Shown here piece after piece: positions 7,421 through 16,265 of a stretch of DNA of 64,000 bases (positions are counted from its first letter, which is position 1; each line of letters starts with the position of its first letter). The notes under the pieces are model-generated. The model did no database searches, was not told the DNA's origin, and saw only the letters and a list, made by a program, of their open reading frames with translations. Made by a program: the position numbers and the translations under genes. The DNA comes from JAFNGF01 sp964567045 (GTDB taxonomy: Bacteria > Planctomycetota > Phycisphaerae > Sedimentisphaerales > Anaerobacaceae). The DNA lies in contig CAZMLE010000004.1 of the NCBI GenBank assembly GCA_964567045.1, positions 56,293 to 120,292 of the forward strand, given 5' to 3'.

Positions 7421-8566
7421 TTAAGGTTCGAGCTTCGTGGTGTTAGGCTCGTCTGCCTTTTGCGTTTCTTCAGGCTCACTTTTGTCTTTTTGTTTTTCTT
7501 CGGTTTTCTTCTCTGGCTTTTGCTCGTCCTCGAGCAAGTCTGACAGTTCCTTAGTCAGGTCTTTGGCTTTCCAGTCGGCAATCTCGTAAATCCACGCCTG
7601 ATGTTTGGCAGTAAACTCTTTTGCCTTGTCGTCAGCGAGCAGTTTTGCTTCCTTTTCTTTCAGCTCCTGCTCGGACTCAGTTTTGCTTATCGTGGTAGGC
7701 CTTTCGCCCGTAAAATCTGCCTGGCAGGTTATGTATGTCTTGTCATCCTTCTTGGCAATGTTTATCGTATAAACAGTTAAATCCTTCAGCCGGCAAACAT
7801 ATTGTCTGTCAAACTTCAGCTCGGAGCTTTCCGAGGATTTCTTCTTGACATCGGTAAGCCTTAGGTCCGTCAAAGCGATCAGGACTCGATTGCTGTCTGT
7901 ATCCTTGAGCTTTTTGCCCTGTGGGATATTCTCCAGCACGGCGCCCTGGCTATCCTGCTTGGGCTTGAGAGTATATTGGCCGCCTGGAGAAATGACCGTT
8001 ACCGATTCAATATCCTCGCGCTTGGTTAAGACTACATTTTGGTCAGCATAATCCAGGGCCCGGCTTCGCAGCCAGGGCACTTCAAGAGCTACGTAAACCT
8101 TGTCGCTGTTGGCCCGTCTAACGTAAGAGCCCTGGCCCTGTTCTGTGTTTTTTCCTACAATCACACCTGTCAACAGTGACGAATCGCCCTTAAAGAATTT
8201 GACCACGCTGCGAGCTTTTTCCTCTGTCACCTCAAGATCTTTGTGGTTGGCTGGATTATCGGTAACGAACTGCGAGGTCTGGATATCCAGGCACTTTGTA
8301 ACCAAGTCGTTTATCTCTTTGGTCTCGGCGGGATAATCGTCCTTGTTAGCCAGCACAAAATGCCTGCCCTGACGCTTCAGTTGGGCTGTTTCCTGGCCTG
8401 TTCCTACCACGATACTGCCTATGTCGGCGGTATCAAGTCCTTGAATAAGATAAGTCGGCGTATCCGGTGCTGTCTTTGGCCTGCCTGACACTCCCGACAG
8501 AACCACAGCCAATGCCACCATGCAAATGGCCACAATACCCAGAACGACAAGTGTTCTGTTACTCAT
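7421..8566 (-). CDS. DUF4340 protein, partner of a GldG-type ABC exporter
   Basis: A protein of 381 aa with one N-terminal membrane anchor (residues 5-27, VLGIVAICMVALAVVLSG). The large extracytoplasmic part resembles DUF4340: ADIGSIVVGTGQETAQLKRQ, DNPANHKDLEVTEEKARSVV, SDKVYVALEVPWLRSRALDY. The C-terminus (330-381) is a highly charged Lys/Glu/Pro tail, EKKTEEKQKDKSEPEE. It is the last gene of a four-gene minus-strand set (ATPase, permease, GldG-like, DUF4340), a grouping seen widely in planctomycetes. The cargo of such exporters is not established. A 63-bp gap with a dispersed repeat separates it from the GldG-like gene. Confidence 0.8.
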   Translation of the reverse strand: MSNRTLVVLGIVAICMVALAVVLSGVSGRPKTAPDTPTYLIQGLDTADIGSIVVGTGQETAQLKRQGRHFVLANKDDYPAETKEINDLVTKCLDIQTSQFVTDNPANHKDLEVTEEKARSVVKFFKGDSSLLTGVIVGKNTEQGQGSYVRRANSDKVYVALEVPWLRSRALDYADQNVVLTKREDIESVTVISPGGQYTLKPKQDSQGAVLENIPQGKKLKDTDSNRVLIALTDLRLTDVKKKSSESSELKFDRQYVCRLKDLTVYTINIAKKDDKTYITCQADFTGERPTTISKTESEQELKEKEAKLLADDKAKEFTAKHQAWIYEIADWKAKDLTKELSDLLEDEQKPEKKTEEKQKDKSEPEETQKADEPNTTKLEP

Positions 8567-8587
8567 TACAAAACTCCTGTATTTCGT

Positions 8588-8645
8588 GACTCGGGGCTCG
8601 AGCGACGAGTCACGAGTGACAAGCGACGGTTAGGCGTCGCTTGCG
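8588..8645. repeat. CGAGCGACGAG-family repeat copy
   Basis: GGCTCGAGCGACGAGTCACG then AGTGACAAGCGACGGTTAGGCGTCGCTTGCG. It shares the CGAGCGACGAG core with the copies at 16949, 28594 and 29193. It fills the gap before the DUF4340 gene and also covers the stop codon and last codons of the GldG-like gene. Confidence 0.65.
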
Positions 8646-10708
8646 TGACTAATATAATGCCTCTTTCTTACACTGCGGCGAACACCCAGTACCACGGCAA
8701 CGGCCAATATGACGGTCGGGCAGAAAAGCATGTTAAAGTTGCGCAGGCGGTTGCCAAGATGCTCAATCCGCTCGCGCCGGATCATCCTGACCTGGCGCAA
8801 CTGCCGCTGAGCCTCGCGCTTTTTTAATTCAATCTCGCGTTGCTTATTCACGATGGAACTACCGACCACGTCGGCCTCTTTTTCTTTGGCTGAGGCCAGA
8901 ATAGACTGCAACTCATTTGTAAAGCCCGTGATTTCAGCGTTTAGTTTGGCCACCTCTTGGGCGGTCTCGTTCTCCGCCTGCCTTTCAATTTCATCAACCA
9001 CCTCAAATGGCCGCTGGAAGTTGCCCCTTGACCTGATTGAGATCAAATCGCTTGAGCCGCTCAAGTCATCGATGGCGTTGAGCAGTAAAGCACCGTTGTC
9101 GCCCACGATAACGTTGCCGAAGAATGTTCTCTGATAGGCCAGCATGTCACTTATAAAATCGACATCTGAAAAAACGACCACCGCGCAATCTTGCGTTGCC
9201 TCCTTTAGTCCCTCAATCCGCTTTTTGGTTTTCTTTGGCTTATTTGGATCTTCCGCTTTGGCTGAAGATTCTTTAGATTCGTCCTGCGTTGATTCAACCT
9301 CAATCTCGATGCCCTGCGGGAAAGTGCTTTTGAAGCGGCCCGTCAGCAGGTAGCCCATCACCACCGGCTCTGTGCCGTCCATGAACTTACTCATGAGCCT
9401 TGACGGATCCGGGGCCATAAGCTCGTAGGGGCCCGTAACCTTCCAGCTATTACCGCTTTTAGTCGTCTTCAGCAGCGGCATGCGCTTAATCCGCCTTACG
9501 TCTGGCGGATTAATCTGGGCGGCACCTTCTAATTTATCTTTCTGCTGCGGCTCATTGGAATCCACGACCTCTCTGAGCACGCCGGCAAATAAAACCCTGA
9601 CATCGTTGAGCTGCGTCGTAATCACATTGTCGGCATTAAAACATCCTGGCCAATTTTGCGGTTGAAGCTCAGGTGGAAGCTCCCGAACGAGCCTGAGAAA
9701 ACCAATGATGGTTTCCGGCCTTTGGTCGCGACTGAGAGGTGCCTTCTGCGCCAACGCCCTATCGCCGGCAAACGTATTTTCCGGCATCTCTAGGCCCCAT
9801 GTCCGCAGCAGCTTCTGGAGGTTCGAACTTTGCGATGGTACCCTTCCCATTTGCATCTGCATTCGGTCGGGCCTATCAATCCAACAATGTGGGTCAATGC
9901 AGACGATTGTTCTGCCGCCTTTGAGCACAAACTGATCTATTGCAAACTGAGTTCTTTCCGGCAGGTCCTTGGGGTGGATAACCAGCAGGACGTCAACGTC
10001 ATTGATGTCGTTGGCGTCTGTCGGGACTTCTGTCACTTCGTATTTGCTGCGCAACTGCTCCACGATGGTCCACGGAGGCTGTGGCTGCTGGCCCTGCATG
10101 CGCATCATCTGGGCCATGTAGCCGCTCACGTCCTCGCCCATCACCGGCAGCGAGCTCATTATGCCTATTCTGGACGTCTTTCGAGTGATAGCCGTGTCTA
10201 TGAGCTGACTTACGTCGTACTCCACAAAACTTTGCCGGTCGGGCGAAAAAAATGGTATAACCTTCTCCACGCCGAACTGTGTTTGTACAACCAGGCCAAA
10301 GAAAAAGTTCTCCTCTTCGGTTATCGCAAATCGTCTCAAGCCATACCGCAAAGCATCGACCTCCTCTTCGGAAAAAGGCCTGGGGTCGATTATCTGGAGC
10401 TTGACCATGCCTTTAGAATCGGCGACATACCCCTGCAATAAGGCTTTGACAAACTCATAGTAATTGTTGAAGTAGCGAATCTGGTCTGGCGCTTCCAGTG
10501 CAGCAGTCTTTGCATAATAAAGCTTGACATTGATCGGTTGATTGAGCTTGGCCAGGATTGCTCTGGTCCCAGCCGAAAGCGTATAAATCTTTTGGCCGGT
10601 AATGTCGGCTTTTAGAGAACCGCCGATGTTCTGGCAGATACTTACGGCGGCAAAGGTGATCACCAGAACTAAAATCGCACCGATAATTGCTCGTATGGTT
10701 CGGTTCAT
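8630..10708 (-). CDS. GldG-type auxiliary subunit of ABC exporter
   Basis: A protein of 692 aa from the ATG at 10708, which shares its A with the TGA of the permease gene (TGATG), a sign of translational coupling. A longer start at 10756 would lie inside the permease gene. There is an N-terminal TM (residues 5-27) and a C-terminal TM near 660 (FNMLFCPTVILAVAVVLGV). Between them is the GldG/ABC-2 auxiliary domain (NQPINVKLYYAKTAALEAPD; DVLLVIHPKDLPERTQFAIDQFVLKGG) and a coiled coil near 585-650. In Bacteroidetes GldG works with GldA/GldF in gliding. Here it more likely means envelope export. Residues about 399-408 (INPPDVRRIK) are encoded by a dispersed palindrome (9486-9513) also found at 12447. 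Confidence 0.8.
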   Translation of the reverse strand: MNRTIRAIIGAILVLVITFAAVSICQNIGGSLKADITGQKIYTLSAGTRAILAKLNQPINVKLYYAKTAALEAPDQIRYFNNYYEFVKALLQGYVADSKGMVKLQIIDPRPFSEEEVDALRYGLRRFAITEEENFFFGLVVQTQFGVEKVIPFFSPDRQSFVEYDVSQLIDTAITRKTSRIGIMSSLPVMGEDVSGYMAQMMRMQGQQPQPPWTIVEQLRSKYEVTEVPTDANDINDVDVLLVIHPKDLPERTQFAIDQFVLKGGRTIVCIDPHCWIDRPDRMQMQMGRVPSQSSNLQKLLRTWGLEMPENTFAGDRALAQKAPLSRDQRPETIIGFLRLVRELPPELQPQNWPGCFNADNVITTQLNDVRVLFAGVLREVVDSNEPQQKDKLEGAAQINPPDVRRIKRMPLLKTTKSGNSWKVTGPYELMAPDPSRLMSKFMDGTEPVVMGYLLTGRFKSTFPQGIEIEVESTQDESKESSAKAEDPNKPKKTKKRIEGLKEATQDCAVVVFSDVDFISDMLAYQRTFFGNVIVGDNGALLLNAIDDLSGSSDLISIRSRGNFQRPFEVVDEIERQAENETAQEVAKLNAEITGFTNELQSILASAKEKEADVVGSSIVNKQREIELKKREAQRQLRQVRMIRRERIEHLGNRLRNFNMLFCPTVILAVAVVLGVRRSVRKRHYISHASDA
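9486..9513. repeat. in-frame palindrome, ATCCGCC-N8-GGCGGAT family
   Basis: TTAATCCGCC (9486-9495), an 8-bp loop with ACGT, and GGCGGATTAA (9504-9513). The same element with a one-sided shift is at 12447-12468, beside the stop of the beta-helix gene. Here it lies wholly inside the GldG-like frame without breaking it. Confidence 0.7.
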
Positions 10709-11439
10709 CAACTGGCCTTCCTTTCCTCTAACACGATTGTACTGGCGGCAATCCATCCGACAATCAGCAGCGCAAAGTAAGCAAGGTCTCTAAACTCCAG
10801 AACTCCCCGCTGGGTCGACTCAAAGTGCGCCTGAAAACTCATATTCTCTATCGCTGCGACCAGGCCGGCGGGCAAAAATGTCGAAAGATAATTCAGAGTT
10901 GTCGGCATGCCCGCAAAAACAAGCACCGCGCAGGCCACCACCGACAGCACAAATGCTATTACCTGATTCTTGCTAACGGTCGAAAAGAAACAGCCGATCG
11001 CCAGAAATCCCCCCGCCATCAGCCAGCTTCCCAGGTAGCCGGTGATGATTGGACCGATGTCGGGCTGCCCAAGATAACAGACCGTGATTACCATCGGAAA
11101 GGAAAACGCCAGAGCGATGGCCAGAAAAACCCAGGCTGCGAAGAACTTGCCCAAGACCGCTTGAACAACCGTAATCGGCAGCGTCAGCAAAAGCTCGATC
11201 GAGCCGCTCTTGCGTTCTTCCGCCCACAGACGCATCGCAGTCGCAGGCACCATAAAGATAAACAATAGCGGCAGATTCATAAAGAACGTCCGCATATCTG
11301 CCTGCCGCATATCAAAAAAGCCCTGCTTGAAGGTCAAGTATCCTGAGAAAAATAGAAATATGACCAGAAATACGTACGCCAGAGGCGTAGTAAAATAGCT
11401 TTTTAGCTCCCTTTTGAAAACAGCCCAAAAACCATGCAT
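10708..11439 (-). CDS. ABC-2 type permease (GldF-like)
   Basis: A protein of 243 aa from the ATG behind CAGGAGTATAAAG. The longer start at 11469 reaches into a repeat. It has six predicted membrane segments: about 19-37, 58-77, 103-125, 133-155, 165-185 and 218-236. It begins HGFWAVFKRELKSYFTTPLAYV and contains MRLWAEERKSGSIELLLTLP, both hallmarks of the ABC-2 family that includes GldF and NosY. It forms the channel for the ATPase encoded upstream at 11520-12239. Its TGA overlaps the ATG of the GldG-like gene. The substrate is unknown. Confidence 0.85.
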   Translation of the reverse strand: MHGFWAVFKRELKSYFTTPLAYVFLVIFLFFSGYLTFKQGFFDMRQADMRTFFMNLPLLFIFMVPATAMRLWAEERKSGSIELLLTLPITVVQAVLGKFFAAWVFLAIALAFSFPMVITVCYLGQPDIGPIITGYLGSWLMAGGFLAIGCFFSTVSKNQVIAFVLSVVACAVLVFAGMPTTLNYLSTFLPAGLVAAIENMSFQAHFESTQRGVLEFRDLAYFALLIVGWIAASTIVLEERKAS

Positions 11440-11462
11440 CTTTATACTCCTGCCTTGGAGAA

Positions 11463-11519
11463 CCTTCATCGTCCATTGTTCATTGTTCGACGAACCATGA
11501 ACTCTGAACTATCAACTAT
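11463..11519. repeat. low-complexity repeat GTCCATTGTTCATTGTTC type
   Basis: CATCGTCCATTGTTCATTGT then TCGACGAACCATGAACTCTGAACTATCAACTATC lies between the ATPase and permease genes. It is made of short near-repeats (CCATTG/TCATTG, AACTCTGAACTATCAACTATC), in the style of the other dispersed elements here. No second copy was found in this window. Confidence 0.4.
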
Positions 11520-12239
11520 CTACCCTCTTCTCCCTCTGGTAATCTTGCGAAAGACCTCGTCCAGGCTGCATTGATACTTCTGCTTCAACTGCTCGGGCGC
11601 GCAATCTACCAGCACGCGCCCCTGGGCAATAATCATAGTGCGTGAGCAAACAGCTTCCACCTCTTCGAGAATATGCGTGGATACGATAATACATTTATCT
11701 TTGGCCATTTTATTTATGAGGCCTCTGACCTCGTGTTTCTGATTGGGGTCCAGCCCATCTGTAGGCTCATCGAGGATAAGCACATCCGGGTCGTGAATCA
11801 GTGCCTGCGCCAGGCCGACTCGGCGCCTGTATCCCTTTGATAACGTTTCTATCGTTTGATGATACACCGACTCAACGGAGCACATCGCAACAATACGGTC
11901 CAGTGCCTGTTTGCGCTTGCCGCCGTTAATCTGCCTGGCATCGCAAACGAAGTTCAAAAACCCCCCCACCGTCATCTCGCCGTAGGCCGGCGAATTTTCC
12001 GCCAGGTATCCGAGGCAGCGTCTGACTTCGAGGGGCTCTCGCAGGATATCGTGTCCACAGACCGAAGCCGTGCCGCTGTCAGGCGTGATGAAGCAGGCCA
12101 GCATCCTCATAGCGGTAGTTTTGCCGGCTCCATTAGGCCCGAGCAGCCCAAGAACTTCGCCCTGTTTCGCCTCGAATGATATACCGTCGACCGCCACGAC
12201 CGGGCCGAATCTACGCCGAAGCTCCTTGACCTGTATCAT
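11520..12239 (-). CDS. ABC transporter ATP-binding protein (GldA-like)
   Basis: A protein of 239 aa from the ATG behind GGAGATTAGC. The upstream frame to 12284 has no signal of its own. Walker A is GPNGAGKTTA near residue 38, the signature is LSKGYRRRVGLAQAL near 133, Walker B is VLILDEPTDGLDP near 153, and the switch His is in IIVSTHILEEV near 188. It powers the permease and GldG-like subunits encoded downstream on the same strand. It is the first gene of the operon. Confidence 0.9.
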   Translation of the reverse strand: MIQVKELRRRFGPVVAVDGISFEAKQGEVLGLLGPNGAGKTTAMRMLACFITPDSGTASVCGHDILREPLEVRRCLGYLAENSPAYGEMTVGGFLNFVCDARQINGGKRKQALDRIVAMCSVESVYHQTIETLSKGYRRRVGLAQALIHDPDVLILDEPTDGLDPNQKHEVRGLINKMAKDKCIIVSTHILEEVEAVCSRTMIIAQGRVLVDCAPEQLKQKYQCSLDEVFRKITRGRRG

Positions 12240-12334
12240 GCTAATCTCCACAAACCAGACCTCAAGGTCGCCCCATAAAGCCACTTATTCCCTTATCATA
12301 GAATCATAAATTTACTTAAAATTTCTTGACAGTC

Positions 12335-12412
12335 AACCCCCCAAAATTGTCAATTTTCAATTCATGAGCATGGCCAGGAACAGATTTGCAATTGACAATT
12401 AAAAAGAGAGGC
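12335..12412. repeat. AATTGACAATT-family repeats
   Basis: CAAAATTGTCAATTTTCAAT near 12343 and GCAATTGACAATTAA near 12390. This is the same A/T-rich family as at 4211, 18930 and 24703. It fills the gap upstream of the ABC operon. Confidence 0.6.
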
Positions 12413-12446
12413 CATTTTTTCGGGCAGGAAAGCAAATATCGGCTTT

Positions 12447-12468
12447 ATCCGCCAGACGTATGGCGGAT
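12447..12468. repeat. ATCCGCC-N8-GGCGGAT palindrome beside a stop codon
   Basis: ATCCGCC (12447-12453), loop AGACGTAT, GGCGGAT (12462-12468). The next bases, TTA, are the TAA stop of the beta-helix gene on the minus strand, so the element supplies or abuts the end of that gene. The sister copy is in frame at 9486. Confidence 0.7.
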
Positions 12469-15096
12469 TTATTTGGGGCCGTGAACTGTGATTACGATCC
12501 CAGGTGAAACAGTTACAGCACCTTCATCATCCGTAGCAGTTGCTGTAATCGTAAAATCGCCCTCGGGATATGGTTCTTGTTCGTCCCACCAGAACCACTC
12601 ATACTGCCAGCCGTCCGTGCCGTCTTTGTCTGTCTTGGCCGTGCGGCGGATATTATGCCGGTCCGTGTATTTTATGACGAACTTCACCTCTACGACAGAC
12701 CCGTCAGGGTCGCTCGCATCAGCCCGGATGATGATGGGCGTGTCAGGATGGTAGATACCGATTACGGCCCCGTTGGCTGGTTGGGCGATGGTCACTATGG
12801 GAGGCGTGTTGACCAAATCTGTCCCACGCTGCAACCAGTGGGAGGATATAATTGCAAAGTCCGAGAGATCGACCCTGCAGTCGCCGTTTATGTCACCGGC
12901 CACGACGGTTTCGCAGACCGGCTCGCCGAAATATGATTTGCTTGCCTCTGCGGTGCCGCCATACGCGCCCATGTTGACTCGCCCACCGTTGGGAAATGGC
13001 TCAAAGCCAATCGGGCTATTCAGATGACCAGCATCAATGCAGGGGCTGATGACGGCGTCTCTTGCCCAGCTTGCGCTGGTTGGGTCCCACCGGCCCGCCT
13101 GAGACTTCAAATGGTGATCGCCGTCCACCCAAATAGCGTCCGGATCATTCGGCTCAACGATTACGTTGGGATCGTTGGCATCAACCCAATAGCCAGGATC
13201 GGCGAAGCATGGGTCAGCATCGATGTTCCCCTCGCCAGGCCAGCCCCCTTGAACGTTGCTATAGGTAACTGATATATTTGATTCGGCAGGAGGTGGACCC
13301 GGACCGTTGCCCGCATCTCCATATTTCCAAATGGGATCCGGCCCGTCCCTCAAGATGCAGTTGGTCAGTTCAAATACACTGGGCCAGTCGCCGCAAGACA
13401 AGGTGCTGCCGGTGCCGGCTACGTTTGCGGCAAACGTGCAGTTAACAACCGTCGTATCCCTCGCACCATACATATATAAAGCCCCACCCTGCATTGCTCT
13501 ATTGCCGCTGAATGCACAATTGGTTAGCATGAAACCTTTTGGTAATCGGCTGGATATGGCCCCGCCACTATTGGCAGCCGAGTTTCCGCTGAAGGTGCAG
13601 CCGACCAGCGTAGCATAGCAGGCGACATTGCAGAATGCGCCGCCATTACCAGCAACGACCGACGGCATCGAGTACGAGGCACGGTTGCCGACAAAGAAGC
13701 AGCTTTTCAGCGTCACGTTGCCTCCCGGATAGTTGTACATGCCTCCACCAGAACCGGCCATGTTTTCGACGAAGACACAATCGGTTAATACGGATCTAGA
13801 ATCTGACCCATTACAGATCGCACCTCCCCAGGCAAACGCATTTGGCCCATCTGCAGGTGAAATACGGTTCTGGGTAAATGTGCAATTCGATAGCGTCAGG
13901 TCACTCAGGTTGTTGTATATCGCGCCGCCATCTTTACTGGCTTGGTTGCGATTGAATGTGCAGTCATTCATCGTTAAGTTGCTCGACCAATCGTTGTATA
14001 TTGCACCCCCTCTACCCATCCTGTCACTGGTGGAGTTCGCTGTGAAGGTGCAGCCAATCAGTCTCGCGCTGGAACCGTTGTTGTGTATTGCACCGCCATT
14101 GGTGAAGGTGGCCAAGTTGCTGGTAAAGGTGCAGTTGATTAGTGTCGGGTCGCTGTCGGTAGAATTGTACATTGCCCCGCCATCACTGGCCTGGTTCTGG
14201 CTGAAAACGCAATTAGTGAATGTGGGGCTGCTGTACCAGGTGTTGGAGGTGGCGCCACCGACCATGCCCAAGGCGACATTATTGGTGAAGGCACAGTTAA
14301 CGATCTTGGGGCTACTATTATCATTGTACATCCCGCCCCTATAGTTCTTTACAAAATCGCAGTCTGTCAGGTTTGGGTTGCTATCAAGGTTATACATCCC
14401 TCCGCCCAAGCCTGCGGTATTACCGTAGAACGTGCAGTTCACAACGGTTGGGCTGCAGAAGACATTGCACATCCCAGCCCCATCTCCAAAATCCGCACCT
14501 TTGGCATTACCTGCGACAATTGAAAAACCATCGAGAACGGCTGTCCCATCGGTTCCACTTCCGGTGACCACGTGGTAGCTATTGTCAGCCCGGCTGGGCT
14601 CATCTTGCAAGGCTGCGGGGTCGTTCACATCCGCATCGTTGCCTTCGAGGTCGCCACTCAGGATGGTCTGATGGAGCGTGATGTCCCTGGCATCGGGATC
14701 TGGTTCGCCGAAGCCGGCATAGCCGCCTTTGATGGCCACAGCATTGATAAGCTGGAATGTGGCCGTGCGATCTCCGGGAGTCTGATTTGCTCCCCTCTCG
14801 GGCTTATAGATGCCTTGAGCCGCGCGAATTTCGACCGGCTTTTGCGCGGTGTTGGCATCGGCCAGAGCGTCCTGAAGATAGTTGTACGCATCCGCCCAGG
14901 ACGAGCCATCGGTGGCGCCAGTAGAGCGAACATCTACGTAGATAATTCGTGTAACAGCACTCGTACGCGGCGGTCCGCCGGATCGGCCATAAGCGTTGCG
15001 GCTCTGCCCGGCAGCAGCAAGCGCACCACAACAGACCATAAGTGCACTTACAAGCAGCACCACCAAAATTGACGGATAGATTGATTGCCTTTTCAT
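12469..15096 (-). CDS. large secreted polymorphic beta-helix protein with dockerin-like and Ig-like C-terminus
   Basis: A protein of 875 aa from the ATG behind CAGGAGATAGAA. The signal peptide is residues 1-32 (ending LAAAGQS). The N-terminal module YVDVRSTGATDGSSWADAYN marks right-handed beta-helix surface proteins of this phylum. Residues about 190-640 hold roughly twelve repeats of the form NCTF..N.A...GGA.YN..S, alike to chlamydial polymorphic outer-membrane repeats. One dockerin-like repeat, GDINGDCRVDLSDFAIISSHWL, falls near 750-772. It is followed, unusually, by an Ig-like domain (PPIVTIAQPANGAVIG to the end) and so is not terminal. Probably an adhesin or cell-surface structural protein. 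A dispersed palindrome directly follows the stop. Confidence 0.8.
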   Translation of the reverse strand: MKRQSIYPSILVVLLVSALMVCCGALAAAGQSRNAYGRSGGPPRTSAVTRIIYVDVRSTGATDGSSWADAYNYLQDALADANTAQKPVEIRAAQGIYKPERGANQTPGDRTATFQLINAVAIKGGYAGFGEPDPDARDITLHQTILSGDLEGNDADVNDPAALQDEPSRADNSYHVVTGSGTDGTAVLDGFSIVAGNAKGADFGDGAGMCNVFCSPTVVNCTFYGNTAGLGGGMYNLDSNPNLTDCDFVKNYRGGMYNDNSSPKIVNCAFTNNVALGMVGGATSNTWYSSPTFTNCVFSQNQASDGGAMYNSTDSDPTLINCTFTSNLATFTNGGAIHNNGSSARLIGCTFTANSTSDRMGRGGAIYNDWSSNLTMNDCTFNRNQASKDGGAIYNNLSDLTLSNCTFTQNRISPADGPNAFAWGGAICNGSDSRSVLTDCVFVENMAGSGGGMYNYPGGNVTLKSCFFVGNRASYSMPSVVAGNGGAFCNVACYATLVGCTFSGNSAANSGGAISSRLPKGFMLTNCAFSGNRAMQGGALYMYGARDTTVVNCTFAANVAGTGSTLSCGDWPSVFELTNCILRDGPDPIWKYGDAGNGPGPPPAESNISVTYSNVQGGWPGEGNIDADPCFADPGYWVDANDPNVIVEPNDPDAIWVDGDHHLKSQAGRWDPTSASWARDAVISPCIDAGHLNSPIGFEPFPNGGRVNMGAYGGTAEASKSYFGEPVCETVVAGDINGDCRVDLSDFAIISSHWLQRGTDLVNTPPIVTIAQPANGAVIGIYHPDTPIIIRADASDPDGSVVEVKFVIKYTDRHNIRRTAKTDKDGTDGWQYEWFWWDEQEPYPEGDFTITATATDDEGAVTVSPGIVITVHGPK

Positions 15097-15298
15097 TTCT
15101 ATCTCCTGCCCCCCTGTCAATAAAGACCAGAGCCTGCTATTAATGTTACAGATTTTCTCGGCAAAATGTAGTTTTCGCGCGAAAAAAAACCGCTATACAT
15201 AGTCTCATACAGGCTATACTCTTTTCGTATACCTCCCGCCGCAGGCGCGGAAAACGTAACGAATCGGCTGATTCTGGACTATATATTGAGTGAAAGGT

Positions 15299-16138
15299 AT
15301 GGATGAGAGCACCGGCTATGCCGAACTAATTAAGCAGGCTCAGTTCGGCGATCAGCAAAGCATGAATCAGCTTGCCCAATTGGTGCAGGGGAGGCTCTTT
15401 GCCTACATTTATCGCCTTACTCTGAACTATGATCTGGCTCAAGACCTCTCGCAGGAGACGCTATTACGTATGGTCGAATCTCTGAAAGAGTTGAAGCAGG
15501 CGGAGCAGTTCTGGCTATGGTTGTACAGGACGGCGATGGGCAAAGTCCAGCACTATTTTAGGGACAAGAAACAACAACAGATGATACAAATAGCAGCCCT
15601 TGATAAGGAGCGATTAGCGGAGTATGCGTCGCAGGATCACAACGATGGGCTAAACAGCGTGATGCGCAGGGAACTCTCAGAAACGATATGTCAGGCAATG
15701 GCGCGATTAAAGCTCACCTATAGAAACGTCCTGATTTTGCGATGTTTTGAGCAACTTTCGTATGCTGAAATCGCCAGCCTTATGGACTGTAAAGAACTGG
15801 GGGCCAGAGTGCTCTTCTTCCGGGCAAAACATTCACTCAAACAGCAGTTAGCTCGCCGGGGCTTCAGCAAGACTCTGTTACTAATTGCTTTGGGATTCTT
15901 CGGTGTGATTACCACTCCAACAAAGGGCGCATCGGTCGCCGGTGTAGTCAGCGCCGCTTCGCTTGAGGTCGGTTTTCTGGCGACACTCGTTGGCGCGGCA
16001 GGCACCCGCTTGGGCATCGCTGTAATGACGGCAATTACCGCATTGGCACTTACCCTGAGCTTAGAGAGCTTTATATGCCTTCTGATTCTTCTCTGCTACC
16101 TTGCAGTCTGTTTTGTCGTTGTTATTTACAGTCAGTAG
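15299..16138 (+). CDS. ECF-like sigma factor with hydrophobic C-terminal extension
   Basis: A protein of 279 aa from ATG 15299; a GTG at 15290 is also possible, and neither has a strong ribosome site. Sigma region 2 spans about 12-85 (YIYRLTLNYDLAQDLSQETLLRMV) and region 4 about 125-180 (LKLTYRNVLILRCFEQLSYAEIASLMDC, then LGARVLFFRAKHSLKQQLA). After residue 190 come three hydrophobic stretches: TLLLIALGFFGVITT, GIAVMTAITALALTL and ICLLILLCYLAVCFVVV. The factor is therefore probably membrane-tethered. No anti-sigma gene is adjacent. The tail may replace one, either holding the factor at the membrane or being released by proteolysis. That role is inference. Confidence 0.75.
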   Translation: MDESTGYAELIKQAQFGDQQSMNQLAQLVQGRLFAYIYRLTLNYDLAQDLSQETLLRMVESLKELKQAEQFWLWLYRTAMGKVQHYFRDKKQQQMIQIAALDKERLAEYASQDHNDGLNSVMRRELSETICQAMARLKLTYRNVLILRCFEQLSYAEIASLMDCKELGARVLFFRAKHSLKQQLARRGFSKTLLLIALGFFGVITTPTKGASVAGVVSAASLEVGFLATLVGAAGTRLGIAVMTAITALALTLSLESFICLLILLCYLAVCFVVVIYSQ

Positions 16139-16265
16139 TTATGCTCTCTTGCATCGTCTTTTCCCCGCAAGTACAATAACTGCTTGAATTGGCAAGAATT
16201 AAGAAAGCTCACAGGTTGCAGACGGTGGGCCGTTCGCGTCGGGCATCGGCAATTCGCCGGCAAAG

